Shown here: in pieces, positions 16,962 to 25,421 of the stretch
Layout of the letters: every line of letters begins with the position of its first letter
Position numbering within the stretch: the stretch's first letter is position 1
NCBI GenBank assembly: GCA_963802635.1
Contig: CAWDJJ010000001.1
Span: forward strand, 2,418,001-2,482,000
Reading direction: 5' to 3'
Length of the DNA stretch: 64,000 nt
From: CAVTLG01 sp963802635
GTDB taxonomy: Bacteria > Chloroflexota > Ktedonobacteria > Ktedonobacterales > Ktedonobacteraceae
Made by a program: the position numbers and the translations under genes
Notes under the pieces: generated by a model
Seen by the model: only the letters and a program-made list of their open reading frames with translations
Told to the model about the DNA's origin: nothing
The model's database searches: none

Positions 16962-18197
16962 CTACGCTTTTATGCGTGCATACCGTCTTTTGCCTACTTT
17001 TATAATCGCACCCTCAATCACATCAACGGTAAAATTCGGGTCTGTAATACGCTGTGCTTCACCCGACTCTCCGCTGAGAAAGATCGAGACACCACCTTCT
17101 TTTATCAAGTTGCGGGCTTTATTATTACTCTCAGCTAGATTGGCATCCACCATCAATGCAACAATATTCTTGGGCGCGCTTAACTGATAATCAGGAATAT
17201 CAGGGGGCAACTTGCGCTCAGAAAACTGGCGTATAAATGCTTCCTCAGCTTCTAGCGCGGCAACCGGGTCATGAAACTCGCCGACAATCTCGCGGGCCAT
17301 ACGCAACTTGACATTTCTAGGATTGAGCGTCCCTTCGGCCATTCTGCGTTCAAACTCGTCGATTTCCGCGTTATCGATATCGGTCAGGGCCTCAAAGTAG
17401 GTGCGCATCGTCGGGTCTGGTAGCGACATCAACTTCCCGAACATATCGTTAGCCGGGGCCGTCATCGCGATATAGTTATCCAGCGACTTGCCCATTTTCT
17501 TCACGCCGTCCAGTCCCACGATCAGGTCCACCGTCAGAATCTGCTGCGCAGCCTGCCCAAAGATCGGCTGCAGATCACGACCAACCAGCAGATTGAACGT
17601 CTGGTCAGTGCCACCAATCTCAACATCGGAGTGCAAAGCCACCGAGTCATAACCCTGTAACAATGGATACATAAATTCAGAGAGTGAGATCTCAATCCCG
17701 CTCTTATAGCGCTTGGCGAAATCGTCGCGTTCCAGCATCTGGGCCACGGTCTTGTAGCCCAGCAACTTGATGGCATCGGCGAGGCTAAATTGATCGAACC
17801 ATTCGCTCTGGCGATGCACCTCGGTCTGATCACGATCCACGATTCTAAAGAATTGGTCGAGATACGTTGCCGCATTCGCATTGACCTGTTCAGCGGTCAG
17901 AGCTTTGCGCGCTTCCAGCCGACCGCTGGGATCGCCCAGGCGTGCCGTCCAGTCACCGATCACGACGACAGTCTTGTGACCCAGCCGCTGGAACTGGCGC
18001 AGCTTACGGAAGACGACGGCGTGTCCAATCGTCAAATCGTAGTGGGTCGGATCTACACCAAGCTTCACACGCAGCGGCTCGCCCTTGTTGCCTTCCAAAA
18101 GCATACGTCGCAGATCGGTTTCCTTCTCGACCTGCGCGACACCACGTGTTAGCACATAATCTATCTCTTTCGCTGTTGGTTGCGGTTTCACCATCAC
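16962..18197 (-). CDS. tyrS: Tyrosyl-tRNA synthetase
   Basis: About 411 residues starting at GTG 18197 (or ATG 18194), nine bases after GGAGG. The frame stays open to 18365, but the extra 56 residues do not resemble TyrRS and would be atypical. The class I catalytic domain has DPTHYDLTIGHAV (HIGH-like) and KKMGKSLDN (KMSKS-like), with the DVEIGGTDQTFNLLVGRDLQ tyrosine/tRNA pocket. The C-terminal S4-type RNA-binding domain is about 350-411 (SNNKARNLIKEGGVSIF). It charges tRNA-Tyr. I looked for and did not find a T-box leader. Confidence 0.96.
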   Translation of the reverse strand: MMVKPQPTAKEIDYVLTRGVAQVEKETDLRRMLLEGNKGEPLRVKLGVDPTHYDLTIGHAVVFRKLRQFQRLGHKTVVVIGDWTARLGDPSGRLEARKALTAEQVNANAATYLDQFFRIVDRDQTEVHRQSEWFDQFSLADAIKLLGYKTVAQMLERDDFAKRYKSGIEISLSEFMYPLLQGYDSVALHSDVEIGGTDQTFNLLVGRDLQPIFGQAAQQILTVDLIVGLDGVKKMGKSLDNYIAMTAPANDMFGKLMSLPDPTMRTYFEALTDIDNAEIDEFERRMAEGTLNPRNVKLRMAREIVGEFHDPVAALEAEEAFIRQFSERKLPPDIPDYQLSAPKNIVALMVDANLAESNNKARNLIKEGGVSIFLSGESGEAQRITDPNFTVDVIEGAIIKVGKRRYARIKA

Positions 18198-18465
18198 TTC
18201 AGCGTTCCTCCAGGTAGCATATGTCTTTCTTCTTTGCAGCATTCTAACAGATTCAGCGCCAATCGTCGAGCACAGAAACTTTGATAGTCTATCTATCAAG
18301 TTTTCTAACAATTCTCTTACACTTCGCATACGTTCCTCTAATAGATCATGAGATATAGTATCCACAGAAAGAAAAACAAGTCACGAAGGTGAACGCTCAA
18401 GCCAGTTCACACCTTACAGTGACAGTCAAAATTCTATAAGAGGAAATCAGAAGGAGACATCAATC

Positions 18466-18909
18466 ATGGCAAACCTTACACGTTACAATCCGTTCAATGA
18501 AGCTGTTTCGTTGCGCGAAGCTATGGACCGTCTTTTTGAGGATAGTTTCATCTCGCCGCGTTTCGGTGGTATCGTCAGCACGCGTGGAGCCGGGGCCAAT
18601 CTGTACGAGACAGCGGAAGGCTACACGTTGCAAGTACCCATGCCCGGTGTCAAGCCCGAGGATGTAGATATCACGGTTCAGCAGGACACTATCAGCCTGA
18701 AGTGGGAAACCAAAGTGGAGATTCCAGAGCATGCGACAGCTCACTGGAGCGGCTTTCAGTCCAGTAAGTATCAGCAGTCCTTCACGTTGCCCGCGCCAAT
18801 CAACTCCGAAGGTGTTGAGGCCCACTACAACAATGGTATCCTGACCCTGAACCTGCCCAAGGCTGAGCATGCCAAAGCTCGCACCATCAAAGTAAACGCC
18901 GCTCGGTAG
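18466..18909 (+). CDS. Hsp20/alpha-crystallin small heat shock protein
   Basis: 147 residues. The short N-terminal arm (MANLTRYNPFNEAVSLREAMDRLFEDSF) is followed by the alpha-crystallin domain (about 45-140): YTLQVPMPGVKPEDVDITVQ, the dimerisation region and the closing NNGILTLNLPKAEHAKARTIKV. It acts as an ATP-independent holdase. AAGGAG lies nine bases before the ATG. It is divergent from tyrS across 268 bp. No CIRCE or HAIR operator was seen. Confidence 0.96.
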   Translation: MANLTRYNPFNEAVSLREAMDRLFEDSFISPRFGGIVSTRGAGANLYETAEGYTLQVPMPGVKPEDVDITVQQDTISLKWETKVEIPEHATAHWSGFQSSKYQQSFTLPAPINSEGVEAHYNNGILTLNLPKAEHAKARTIKVNAAR

Positions 18910-18925
18910 TCTGATCCCTTGTCCC

Positions 18926-18960
18926 AAAGCGGAGCGACTAGCTGGTCACTCCGCTTTTTC
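18926..18960 (+). terminator. Intrinsic terminator after hsp20
   Basis: AAAGCGGAGCGAC pairs with GTCACTCCGCTTT (one mismatch) and runs into TTTTTC. It overlaps the 3-prime end of the PIN-domain gene on the other strand. Confidence 0.85.
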
Positions 18961-19572
18961 TGTTATATATCGCATATATTCCCATCCTTCCACAAAACTA
19001 CCAATATAACGACAATTATTTATCCCTAACTCTTTTTTAATACTCCGATCATCCTCATTCGCAAAAGCCTTCCGATCTCTGCTCAAAAAACACTTCATCT
19101 CCTCTCTGGGCCGCAATTTCAAATCTGATATTATAGCAGAGTAAATAATGCTATATTGAGGCGAAAGACCCAGGCTTCTCTGATATATTGATGCTTCTCT
19201 GAAATTAGCTATAGTAATTGCAATACATTCACCAACATTAAGCAATCTATCAAACACAGAGTGTAAAAGGTCTATTTGTCTCCTATGAGCATCCCGCAAA
19301 ATGCTGACCACAGGTTCAAGATCAAGCATAATACTCCTATGTGGCTCCGAGCGCTGAAGATAATTGAGCGTCCTGAGAAGAGAAGAGTGAAGATTATTTC
19401 TCTCTCGACGTTCACGCATAATACATTCAAATGGTTCACTTAACACAAAACTTGGAAATACAAGCTTGATCTGACCACATTCGGCATGAGCGAGAATAGC
19501 ACGGGCTTCCATAGATTGCTCTTGCTCAAGCGCTATCTCAAGCACAAAATTGGACTCGACATAGACAATCAC
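18946..19572 (-). CDS. PIN-like domain protein
   Basis: 208 residues. The start MIVYVESNFVLEIALEQEQS matches the first strand of a PIN-type nuclease subgroup in which the usual first Asp is Glu. Later acidic residues (VGECIAITIANFREAS and FLSRDRKAFANEDD) fit the remaining metal-site positions. PIN proteins are usually Mg-dependent ribonucleases. The gene is more AT-rich than its neighbours and its 3-prime end overlaps the hsp20 terminator. It follows the nuclease-like gene at 19602 by 29 bases, so they form one unit. It could be a toxin, an RNA-processing enzyme or part of a defence pair. Confidence 0.6.
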   Translation of the reverse strand: MIVYVESNFVLEIALEQEQSMEARAILAHAECGQIKLVFPSFVLSEPFECIMRERRERNNLHSSLLRTLNYLQRSEPHRSIMLDLEPVVSILRDAHRRQIDLLHSVFDRLLNVGECIAITIANFREASIYQRSLGLSPQYSIIYSAIISDLKLRPREEMKCFLSRDRKAFANEDDRSIKKELGINNCRYIGSFVEGWEYMRYITEKAE

Positions 19573-19601
19573 AAATCCTCCCCTATAAAAACCAATGCAT
19601 A

Positions 19602-20018
19602 TTAAATCGAGGCATTAAAACCTGAAAACGCCAGTGTTTTCTCTGGTTCCTCCATCACCTTTTGCGGCTTCGAACTAAGATTTGTTAGCCAATGGAGTAC
19701 CAACAATTCCAGTTCTGTTGCAAACAATCTTTGTTCGGGATTTCTATTGGAATAGCGTGATATTATCTTATCCATCGGGAAATCATAAGCAGGCGGAACA
19801 TCAGAAGTTCCTGTCTGGGAATCCTGCCACAGAAAGCCATGATCTTGAGATAGAAGCAAAAAGTAAGGAATATGAGCGGGTAAACCACTATCTAGCATAT
19901 TACGCCTTATCTCCATTGCAACGTCAAGAGTTAGATCTTGTCTACCTTGTACCTCTATAACAGCAATTGGCTTTCCTTCAACGTTTTTGATGACCAGATC
20001 AGGTTGAAAGTTTGACAT
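19602..20018 (-). CDS. PD-(D/E)XK-nuclease-like protein
   Basis: 138 residues. The N-terminal part reads FQPDLVIKNVEGKPIAVIEVQGRQDLT. The PD, then IEV, then Q arrangement resembles the catalytic strands of PD-(D/E)XK nucleases, with Gln in place of Lys (an ExQ variant). A second helix-rich half follows. It is AT-rich like its partner. It is the first gene of a two-gene unit with the PIN-like gene. Binding or cleavage of nucleic acid is inferred only. Confidence 0.5.
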   Translation of the reverse strand: MSNFQPDLVIKNVEGKPIAVIEVQGRQDLTLDVAMEIRRNMLDSGLPAHIPYFLLLSQDHGFLWQDSQTGTSDVPPAYDFPMDKIISRYSNRNPEQRLFATELELLVLHWLTNLSSKPQKVMEEPEKTLAFSGFNASI

Positions 20019-20370
20019 AATACATCATTTCTCCACTATATATTTTCATCTATCACTCTTCACTCTTTTCAAATTCAGTATAATATTTCTATTCTATTTG
20101 TGTCAAGAAACAGCCAGGCACAAGATGGTAAGGTGGAGACTGACAAAACCAACGGTTCAAAAGCATTTGTTTCCGGTCAAGCATCAAAAAATGCTGTGCG
20201 ATCATTCCATAAACGCGAAAAACAGAGTACAATAAGCATGTAGTATCCTCAGGGAACAGCCTTAATACCCATGTGCATTCAGATGAGGATCGTACGCACG
20301 ACCACGTAAAAACCTGCTTGTTCTTGCGGCAGATCAAGGTCGTCACTTAGTTGATGGGGAGATGTGTTTT
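20019..20370. other. Intergenic region with a solo repeat end
   Basis: Divergent promoter region between the nuclease pair and the methionine/folate gene. It contains the dispersed-repeat left end at 20262-20287. A weak GGTGGAG element is present but does not complete a SAM riboswitch. Confidence 0.5.
20262..20287 (+). repeat. Solo left end of the dispersed repeat
   Basis: TTAATACCCATGTGCATTCA is followed by GATGAG. The left flank and P1 strand are present, then the bases that normally lie inside the right end in reverse. No full junction is present. It lies about 85 bp upstream of the start at 20371. Confidence 0.7.
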
Positions 20371-22311
20371 ATGCAGCATCAGGTACTCGAGCAACTTCGG
20401 CAGGGACCATTATTATGCGATGGAGCAATGGGGACACTGCTCTATGCGCGCGGCGTCGCGTACGAGCAGTGCTTTGACGCGCTGAATCTGACTGATCCCG
20501 AACGTATTCAGGTTATTCACAGCGAATATATCAGCGCAGGCGCACAGATTATTGAAACCAATACATTTGGAGCCAATCGTGCCAAACTCGAAGCTCACAA
20601 TCTGGGCGATAAGGTCTGCGAGATCAATTATCGGGCCGCGCGTCTGGCACTCGAAGCACGCGAAGTATCAGGTCAACCAGTTTTTGTAGCCGGGGCCATC
20701 GGTCCCACTGGCCGTCCGTTGCAGGCACCTGATGAGCAGCGTTTGAGCGATCTGCGCGCCATCTTCCGCGAGCAAATCGAAGCGCTGCAGACAGGTGGCG
20801 TTGAACTCCTGATCCTGGAAACTTTTTCGAGCCTATCCGAATTGCGTCAGGCGATTCTGGCTGCGCAAGAAGTTGGCGGACTACCCATCGTTGCGCAGAT
20901 GAGTTTCTATGAAGATGGACACACGCTCTCCGGTCAATCTGCCACGCGTGTTGCTACCGTGCTGGGAGACCTGGGAGTTGATGTGATGGGGGCCAATTGC
21001 AGCGTAGGTCCAGCGGCAACGCTCAACGTTCTGCAAGAGATGATCACGGCTGCCCAACAGGCAGAAACAGTCACATCGCAGCTTTTTTCCGCTCAGCCCA
21101 ACGCCGGTCTGCCCAAACGGATCGACAATCGCTTTTTCTACGTCTCCACGCCGGACTACTTCGCCGATTATGCAGTGAGTTTTGCACAGGCTGGTGTACG
21201 CTTAATTGGCGGCTGCTGTGGCACCACACCACGCCATATTGCGGCAATGCGTAAAGCGCTTGACGAGAGTTATGGCCGCACCAGTCAGTTTACCGCTATG
21301 CCTATGCCTGCCCAGCAAAGCGAAGAGCAGGTTATACAGACGCGTAGCAATGGTAAAGCCGTGCCGACTGTCGCTAGCGAGGAAGAGACACGACTACCAC
21401 AGCAGAGCAGCACGACACGCCTGCAAGCCAAGCTCGCAGCAGGTGAGTTCGTCATCAGTGTCGAGCTAGATCCGCCCAAGGGTCTGAACCCAACGAAACT
21501 ACTGGCTGGCGCGGCCTTACTCCAACAAGCTGGCGCTGACTGCATTAATATCGCTGATAGCCCGATGGCGCGTATACGCATGAGTTGTATCGCACTGGCA
21601 CGTCTGATCCAGGATGATCTGGGCATTGAGACTATTATTCATTTCACGACGCGTGATCGTAATTTGATGGCCTTGCAGTCCGACCTATTAGGTGCACATG
21701 CGCTGGGTATTCGCAATATCCTGGCGCTCACAGGGGACCCATTACGCGTCGGTGATTATCCCAATACCACTGGCGTGTGGAACGTAGACTCTATCGGGCT
21801 GATCCAGATTCTACGTGGTCTCAATGAAGGGCACGCTGCTGCCGGTTCGACGATTGGCTCCAACGCAGCATTCCATATTGGCTGTGCGCTTAACTTGAAC
21901 ATGACCGATGAGGAGACTGACCACGAGATCGAGAAGTATCAGCGCAAGCTTGCCGCTGGTGCTGACTTCATTATGACCCAGCCCATTTATGATCTTGCAC
22001 CACTAGAGCGTTTCTTGCAGCGAGCAGGCAAACCACCGATACCAATGTTACTTGGTTACATCCTCCTGCACAACGCGCGGCATGCCGAGTATTTGCATAA
22101 TGAGGTACCAGGCATCACGATCCCGGAACATGTGCGAGCGCGCATGCAGGCTGCTGGTGATAAGGGGTATGAAGAGGGTTTGCGACAGGCTCAGGGGCTA
22201 CTTTCTCAGGCACGCAGTATGATCCAGGGAGTGTATCTTCAGCCTTCGTATCGCCGCTATGACGTCGTGGGCGAGCTTATCAAGACACTGCAAGCACAAG
22301 CCGTGCCGTAA
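20371..22311 (+). CDS. Bifunctional homocysteine S-methyltransferase / methylenetetrahydrofolate reductase
   Basis: 646 residues from ATG 20371, with GGGGAGA eight bases upstream; an upstream ATG at 20362 is less well placed. Residues 1-290 are the homocysteine-methyltransferase barrel: LLCDGAMGTLLYARG, GANCSVGP and IGGCCGTTPRHIAAM supply the three zinc-binding cysteines. A linker (about 290-350) leads to the MetF domain with ELDPPKG, HFTTRDRNLMALQSDLLGA and ALTGDP. Together they make methyl-THF from methylene-THF and can methylate homocysteine. The fusion is known from YitJ-type proteins of Bacillus. Confidence 0.93.
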   Translation: MQHQVLEQLRQGPLLCDGAMGTLLYARGVAYEQCFDALNLTDPERIQVIHSEYISAGAQIIETNTFGANRAKLEAHNLGDKVCEINYRAARLALEAREVSGQPVFVAGAIGPTGRPLQAPDEQRLSDLRAIFREQIEALQTGGVELLILETFSSLSELRQAILAAQEVGGLPIVAQMSFYEDGHTLSGQSATRVATVLGDLGVDVMGANCSVGPAATLNVLQEMITAAQQAETVTSQLFSAQPNAGLPKRIDNRFFYVSTPDYFADYAVSFAQAGVRLIGGCCGTTPRHIAAMRKALDESYGRTSQFTAMPMPAQQSEEQVIQTRSNGKAVPTVASEEETRLPQQSSTTRLQAKLAAGEFVISVELDPPKGLNPTKLLAGAALLQQAGADCINIADSPMARIRMSCIALARLIQDDLGIETIIHFTTRDRNLMALQSDLLGAHALGIRNILALTGDPLRVGDYPNTTGVWNVDSIGLIQILRGLNEGHAAAGSTIGSNAAFHIGCALNLNMTDEETDHEIEKYQRKLAAGADFIMTQPIYDLAPLERFLQRAGKPPIPMLLGYILLHNARHAEYLHNEVPGITIPEHVRARMQAAGDKGYEEGLRQAQGLLSQARSMIQGVYLQPSYRRYDVVGELIKTLQAQAVP

Positions 22312-22331
22312 TAATCTGAAGCGTCAACAAT

Positions 22332-23948
22332 CTACAACCATTTATTCTCGATAGCCTGCGCAACCACGCAGGCATAAATCGCACCCTGGATGCCGGTGCG
22401 CTGGTATTTCTCCAGGCAACCTGAAAGCACCAGTAAGGCTGTATCATGCAAGTTTTGACGTTTGCTATACACGAACATACGTAGCAAGCACTCGGCGGCA
22501 ATAGCATTCTCTATCAGCGGCTGTTCGCGCAGGCTGAGGCGGCCTATGGCATCGGGATCTTCGGGGTAATCGTAGAACAGACCGTTCTGCATATCTAGTA
22601 ATTCCTGGCAAGCAAAGTGCATCAGCGCAATGGCCGTCTCCAGATAGTGTTTCCGCGCATGCAATTGATAGGCATCCAGCAATGCGCGCGTCATCCACAC
22701 CAGATCTGCCAGTTGCCCTGGCAGATCTGCCTGCCCATCGAGGGCATAGTGGCAGACACTACCATCCCTATGCACCATATTTTTGCATAAATAGTCTAAA
22801 GCACGTAATGCAGTAATCTCTAACGCAGGAAGATGCAGTACCTGTGCGGCAAGTAAATAAGAGGAAATCATGCGAGCATTCCAGGCAGTGCAGACAATTT
22901 TATCCACCAGCGGCGTCTCTTTCGAAGCGCGTGAGTAGGGTCCTGGCTCATAGTATTCTTCATCAGCACGCTGGCTACCACTGAAGACGCCTTTATCGGC
23001 CTGCCAGAGCGTCGTATTGCAATAAAGTAGCATACGTCTAGCCAGATCAGACCATTGTGTTTCTCGCGTAGCCTGAGCGGTCAACAAGACAACGCGCAGC
23101 AATGCGGCATTTTCTTCCAGCATCTTCTCTGTATGCGGCACACTCCAGTCGCTCGCAGCAGAATAACGAAAGAAGCCACCATCTTCTTTGTCCCACAGCC
23201 CACCATCGCACATCTGCTCTAATGAATAGCGTACCATTTCCTGCGCGTCTGGTTGATTATTACGCGCGAGGTACAGTAGCAATTCGAGCGCTTCAGGATG
23301 GGGAAACTTGAGATGGGGATGGATCGTAAAACCGCCATTGTCCATATCATAGAGATCGCGCAAGACCTGACCGGCGCGCGCTGGTAGATCCTCAAGGGCC
23401 TTACGTTCCGTAGCTAGCAGTGGGCGCGTCCCCTGATAGAGTTGCTTCTGTGCCCATCCGTGCTCCTGGCGCTGTGCATGGAGTAGCCGAACCTGCTCCG
23501 CAATTTCCTGGCGGTGCTCACTATAGTAGCGTCGTATATGTCCAAGGTAATCGAGCATTTGCTTGGGAGGCACATACACACCACCCCAGAGAATCTCTCC
23601 TTCCGCTGAAAGCAAGACAACGCTGGGCCAGCCGTTTTGATTGTAGCGGACATTGATATCTGGACGGATATCACTATCAACGCGAATAGGAATATAATCG
23701 TGGTTGATGATACTTATAATACTTGGTTCGGAGAACGTCGTCGCATCCATCACACGACACCACTCACACCACAACGACGAAATAAGCAGAAATACAGGCT
23801 TATCCCATTGGATAGCTTCTTGAAACGCTTGTTTTCCCCAGGGCCGCCAATGTATTTGGACAGTTCGATTGGCATCGGGGGAAAAACGCAATGTTTCAGC
23901 TATTGGAACAGATGACCACGAATGCTTAGCGACCAGCTTGCCGCTCAT
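22332..23948 (-). CDS. DUF255 thioredoxin-like / glycan-epimerase-like protein (YyaL/SPATA20 type)
   Basis: 538 residues, shorter than the usual 650-700. The N-terminal thioredoxin-like domain reads IHWRPWGKQAFQEAIQWDKPVFLLI then a CEWC motif and MDATTFSEPSIISIINHDYIPIRVD, the DUF255 signature. The rest is an alpha/alpha toroid (about 190-538) as in N-acetylglucosamine 2-epimerase-like and six-hairpin glycosidase folds. GGAGGAGG lies just upstream of ATG 23948. The biochemical role of the family is not settled. It is convergent with the methionine/folate gene, with 20 bp between the stops. Confidence 0.88.
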   Translation of the reverse strand: MSGKLVAKHSWSSVPIAETLRFSPDANRTVQIHWRPWGKQAFQEAIQWDKPVFLLISSLWCEWCRVMDATTFSEPSIISIINHDYIPIRVDSDIRPDINVRYNQNGWPSVVLLSAEGEILWGGVYVPPKQMLDYLGHIRRYYSEHRQEIAEQVRLLHAQRQEHGWAQKQLYQGTRPLLATERKALEDLPARAGQVLRDLYDMDNGGFTIHPHLKFPHPEALELLLYLARNNQPDAQEMVRYSLEQMCDGGLWDKEDGGFFRYSAASDWSVPHTEKMLEENAALLRVVLLTAQATRETQWSDLARRMLLYCNTTLWQADKGVFSGSQRADEEYYEPGPYSRASKETPLVDKIVCTAWNARMISSYLLAAQVLHLPALEITALRALDYLCKNMVHRDGSVCHYALDGQADLPGQLADLVWMTRALLDAYQLHARKHYLETAIALMHFACQELLDMQNGLFYDYPEDPDAIGRLSLREQPLIENAIAAECLLRMFVYSKRQNLHDTALLVLSGCLEKYQRTGIQGAIYACVVAQAIENKWL

Positions 23949-24396
23949 ACCTGAGCCTCCTCCGTGTCAATCCAATATATCTCTATGCAGTATCCTCATA
24001 AATGCAGTATCCTCATACGGATCTCAGGAATGGAAAAACCTGCTGCCACTTCCCACGTCTCCTGGTAGGGGTAATAGTTTCCGTACGATGCCGAATACGT
24101 CACGTGGTTTTGCACTAGGGGGAATAGAATAGGAAGTTTTACCACTCCTCACACGTCAAAACCTTTCTGAGTGGTAGTATACCACAAAAATTGTGAAATA
24201 TATATCCTTTGAAGCAGAAAAAACAGCACAGTCGCACTCTTGCAAACAGCTTCCACTCGTAGTATACTTCTTAGACAGTTCGTTTCTGCTAGTTGGTACC
24301 CTGGCTAGAGCACATATTGGCAAGGGTACAGATAGCAAATTACAGAGGTTATGACCACTGCTTACAGGTGTATCTGCTAGTTTCAGAAGAGGAGAT
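23949..24396. other. Intergenic region upstream of infC with tandem copies of a second motif
   Basis: Two copies of TGCAGTATCCTCATA (23986-24000 and 24003-24017) lie in tandem. The second extends to a 21-base form shared with 35835 and 42051. A small symmetrical GTGGTAGTATACCAC lies further on. The rest should be the infC promoter and leader. Confidence 0.5.
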
Positions 24397-25170
24397 TTGA
24401 CTATCAACAAGGATTTTCGGGGGAATGACCGTTCACGTGAAACACGAGTGAATGAACGTATTCGTGCACGTGAAATACGCTTAATCGATGAAAACGGCGA
24501 AATGATGGGAGTGATGCCCCCTATGCGGGCTCTTGATATTGCCCGCGATAGGAATCTTGATCTGGTCGAAGTGTCGCCGAATGCTCTACCACCGGTTTGC
24601 AAGCTCATGGATTATGGTCGCTTCAAGTATGAGCAGGCCAAGAAGGAAAATGAGGCACGCAAGAACCAGAAAACCATCACTCTTAAAGAAATTCGCATGC
24701 GTCCACGTACAGACGACCATGACGTAGAAGTGAAAACTCGCAAAATTCAGGAGTTTCTGGCTGAAGGAGACAAAGTGCGTGTCAGCGTGCAGTTCCGTGG
24801 TCCTGATATGCGCCATCCCGACATTGGTCGCAAGTTGCTAGACGGCATTGCTGAAGAGTTGAAAGGTATGGCGACCATCGAACGCTCGCCTGTGATGGAA
24901 GGGCGTATGATGTCGATGATTGTCTCCCGGGCCCCTGGATGGGAACCTCCCAAAAAACAGACCCCTGCCGCAAATGGGAAAGTTGCTCAACAGCCACAGC
25001 CACCTACCGTCGCGAATGGCAATGCTGCTCAACAGCCACAGCCACCTACCGTCGCGAATGGCAATGCTGCTCAACAGCCACAGCCACCTACCGTCGCGAA
25101 TGGCAATGCTGCTCAACAGCCATCTAGCAATGTATCCTCCAGCGACCAACAGACCGAAATACCGTCGTAG
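24397..25170 (+). CDS. infC: Translation initiation factor IF-3 with repeat-expanded tail
   Basis: About 257 residues. The IF-3 N-domain (NERIRAREIRLIDENGEMMGVMPPMRALDIA) and C-domain (KTITLKEIRMRPRTDDHDVEVKTRKIQEFL...DKVRVSVQFRGPDMRHPDIG) are intact to about residue 190. No ATG or GTG lies near the expected start. Candidates are TTG 24397, only two bases from GGAG, or ATC 24403, eight bases from GGAG; IF-3 genes often use rare initiators for autoregulation. After the core comes a tail of three 14-residue repeats (AAQQPQPPTVANGN). rpmI and rplT, the usual neighbours, are absent. Confidence 0.96.
   Translation: MTINKDFRGNDRSRETRVNERIRAREIRLIDENGEMMGVMPPMRALDIARDRNLDLVEVSPNALPPVCKLMDYGRFKYEQAKKENEARKNQKTITLKEIRMRPRTDDHDVEVKTRKIQEFLAEGDKVRVSVQFRGPDMRHPDIGRKLLDGIAEELKGMATIERSPVMEGRMMSMIVSRAPGWEPPKKQTPAANGKVAQQPQPPTVANGNAAQQPQPPTVANGNAAQQPQPPTVANGNAAQQPSSNVSSSDQQTEIPS
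24982..25122 (+). repeat. 42-bp tandem repeat in the 3-prime end of infC
   Basis: Three nearly identical 42-bp units (24982-25023, 25024-25065, 25066-25107) and a 15-bp partial unit. They are in frame and encode AAQQPQPPTVANGN. The DNA identity suggests recent expansion. Confidence 0.95.
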
Positions 25171-25421
25171 TAATCCTTCGCTCACGTACAAGCCTCGTAT
25201 CTGTCATATCTCGTAGATCAGATTGTAGTCGTGAGTTCCACTCCACATTTCGTTGCACGAGGGTTTAGTCCAAAGCACTATAACCCTCTTTTTTTGCTCT
25301 TACCACTATCTTCATATCATTTGACTTTTTATACATACGCGATTAAGATAAGATCGTTCAGAAGGAACATACATCACATTATTAAGAGCACACCCGATAG
25401 CTGTGCCGGATGGAGATAAAC

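Noticed and set aside
18198..18465. T-box leader for tyrS or CIRCE for hsp20
   Set aside because: No GGTGG T-box sequence or specifier hairpin on the minus strand, and no 9-9-9 CIRCE inverted repeat on the plus strand.
20100..20370. SAM-I riboswitch before the homocysteine methyltransferase/MetF gene
   Set aside because: A GGTGGAG with nearby pairing is present, but the rest of the conserved core (GGGACTGGCCC, GAAACC, GCAACC) is missing.
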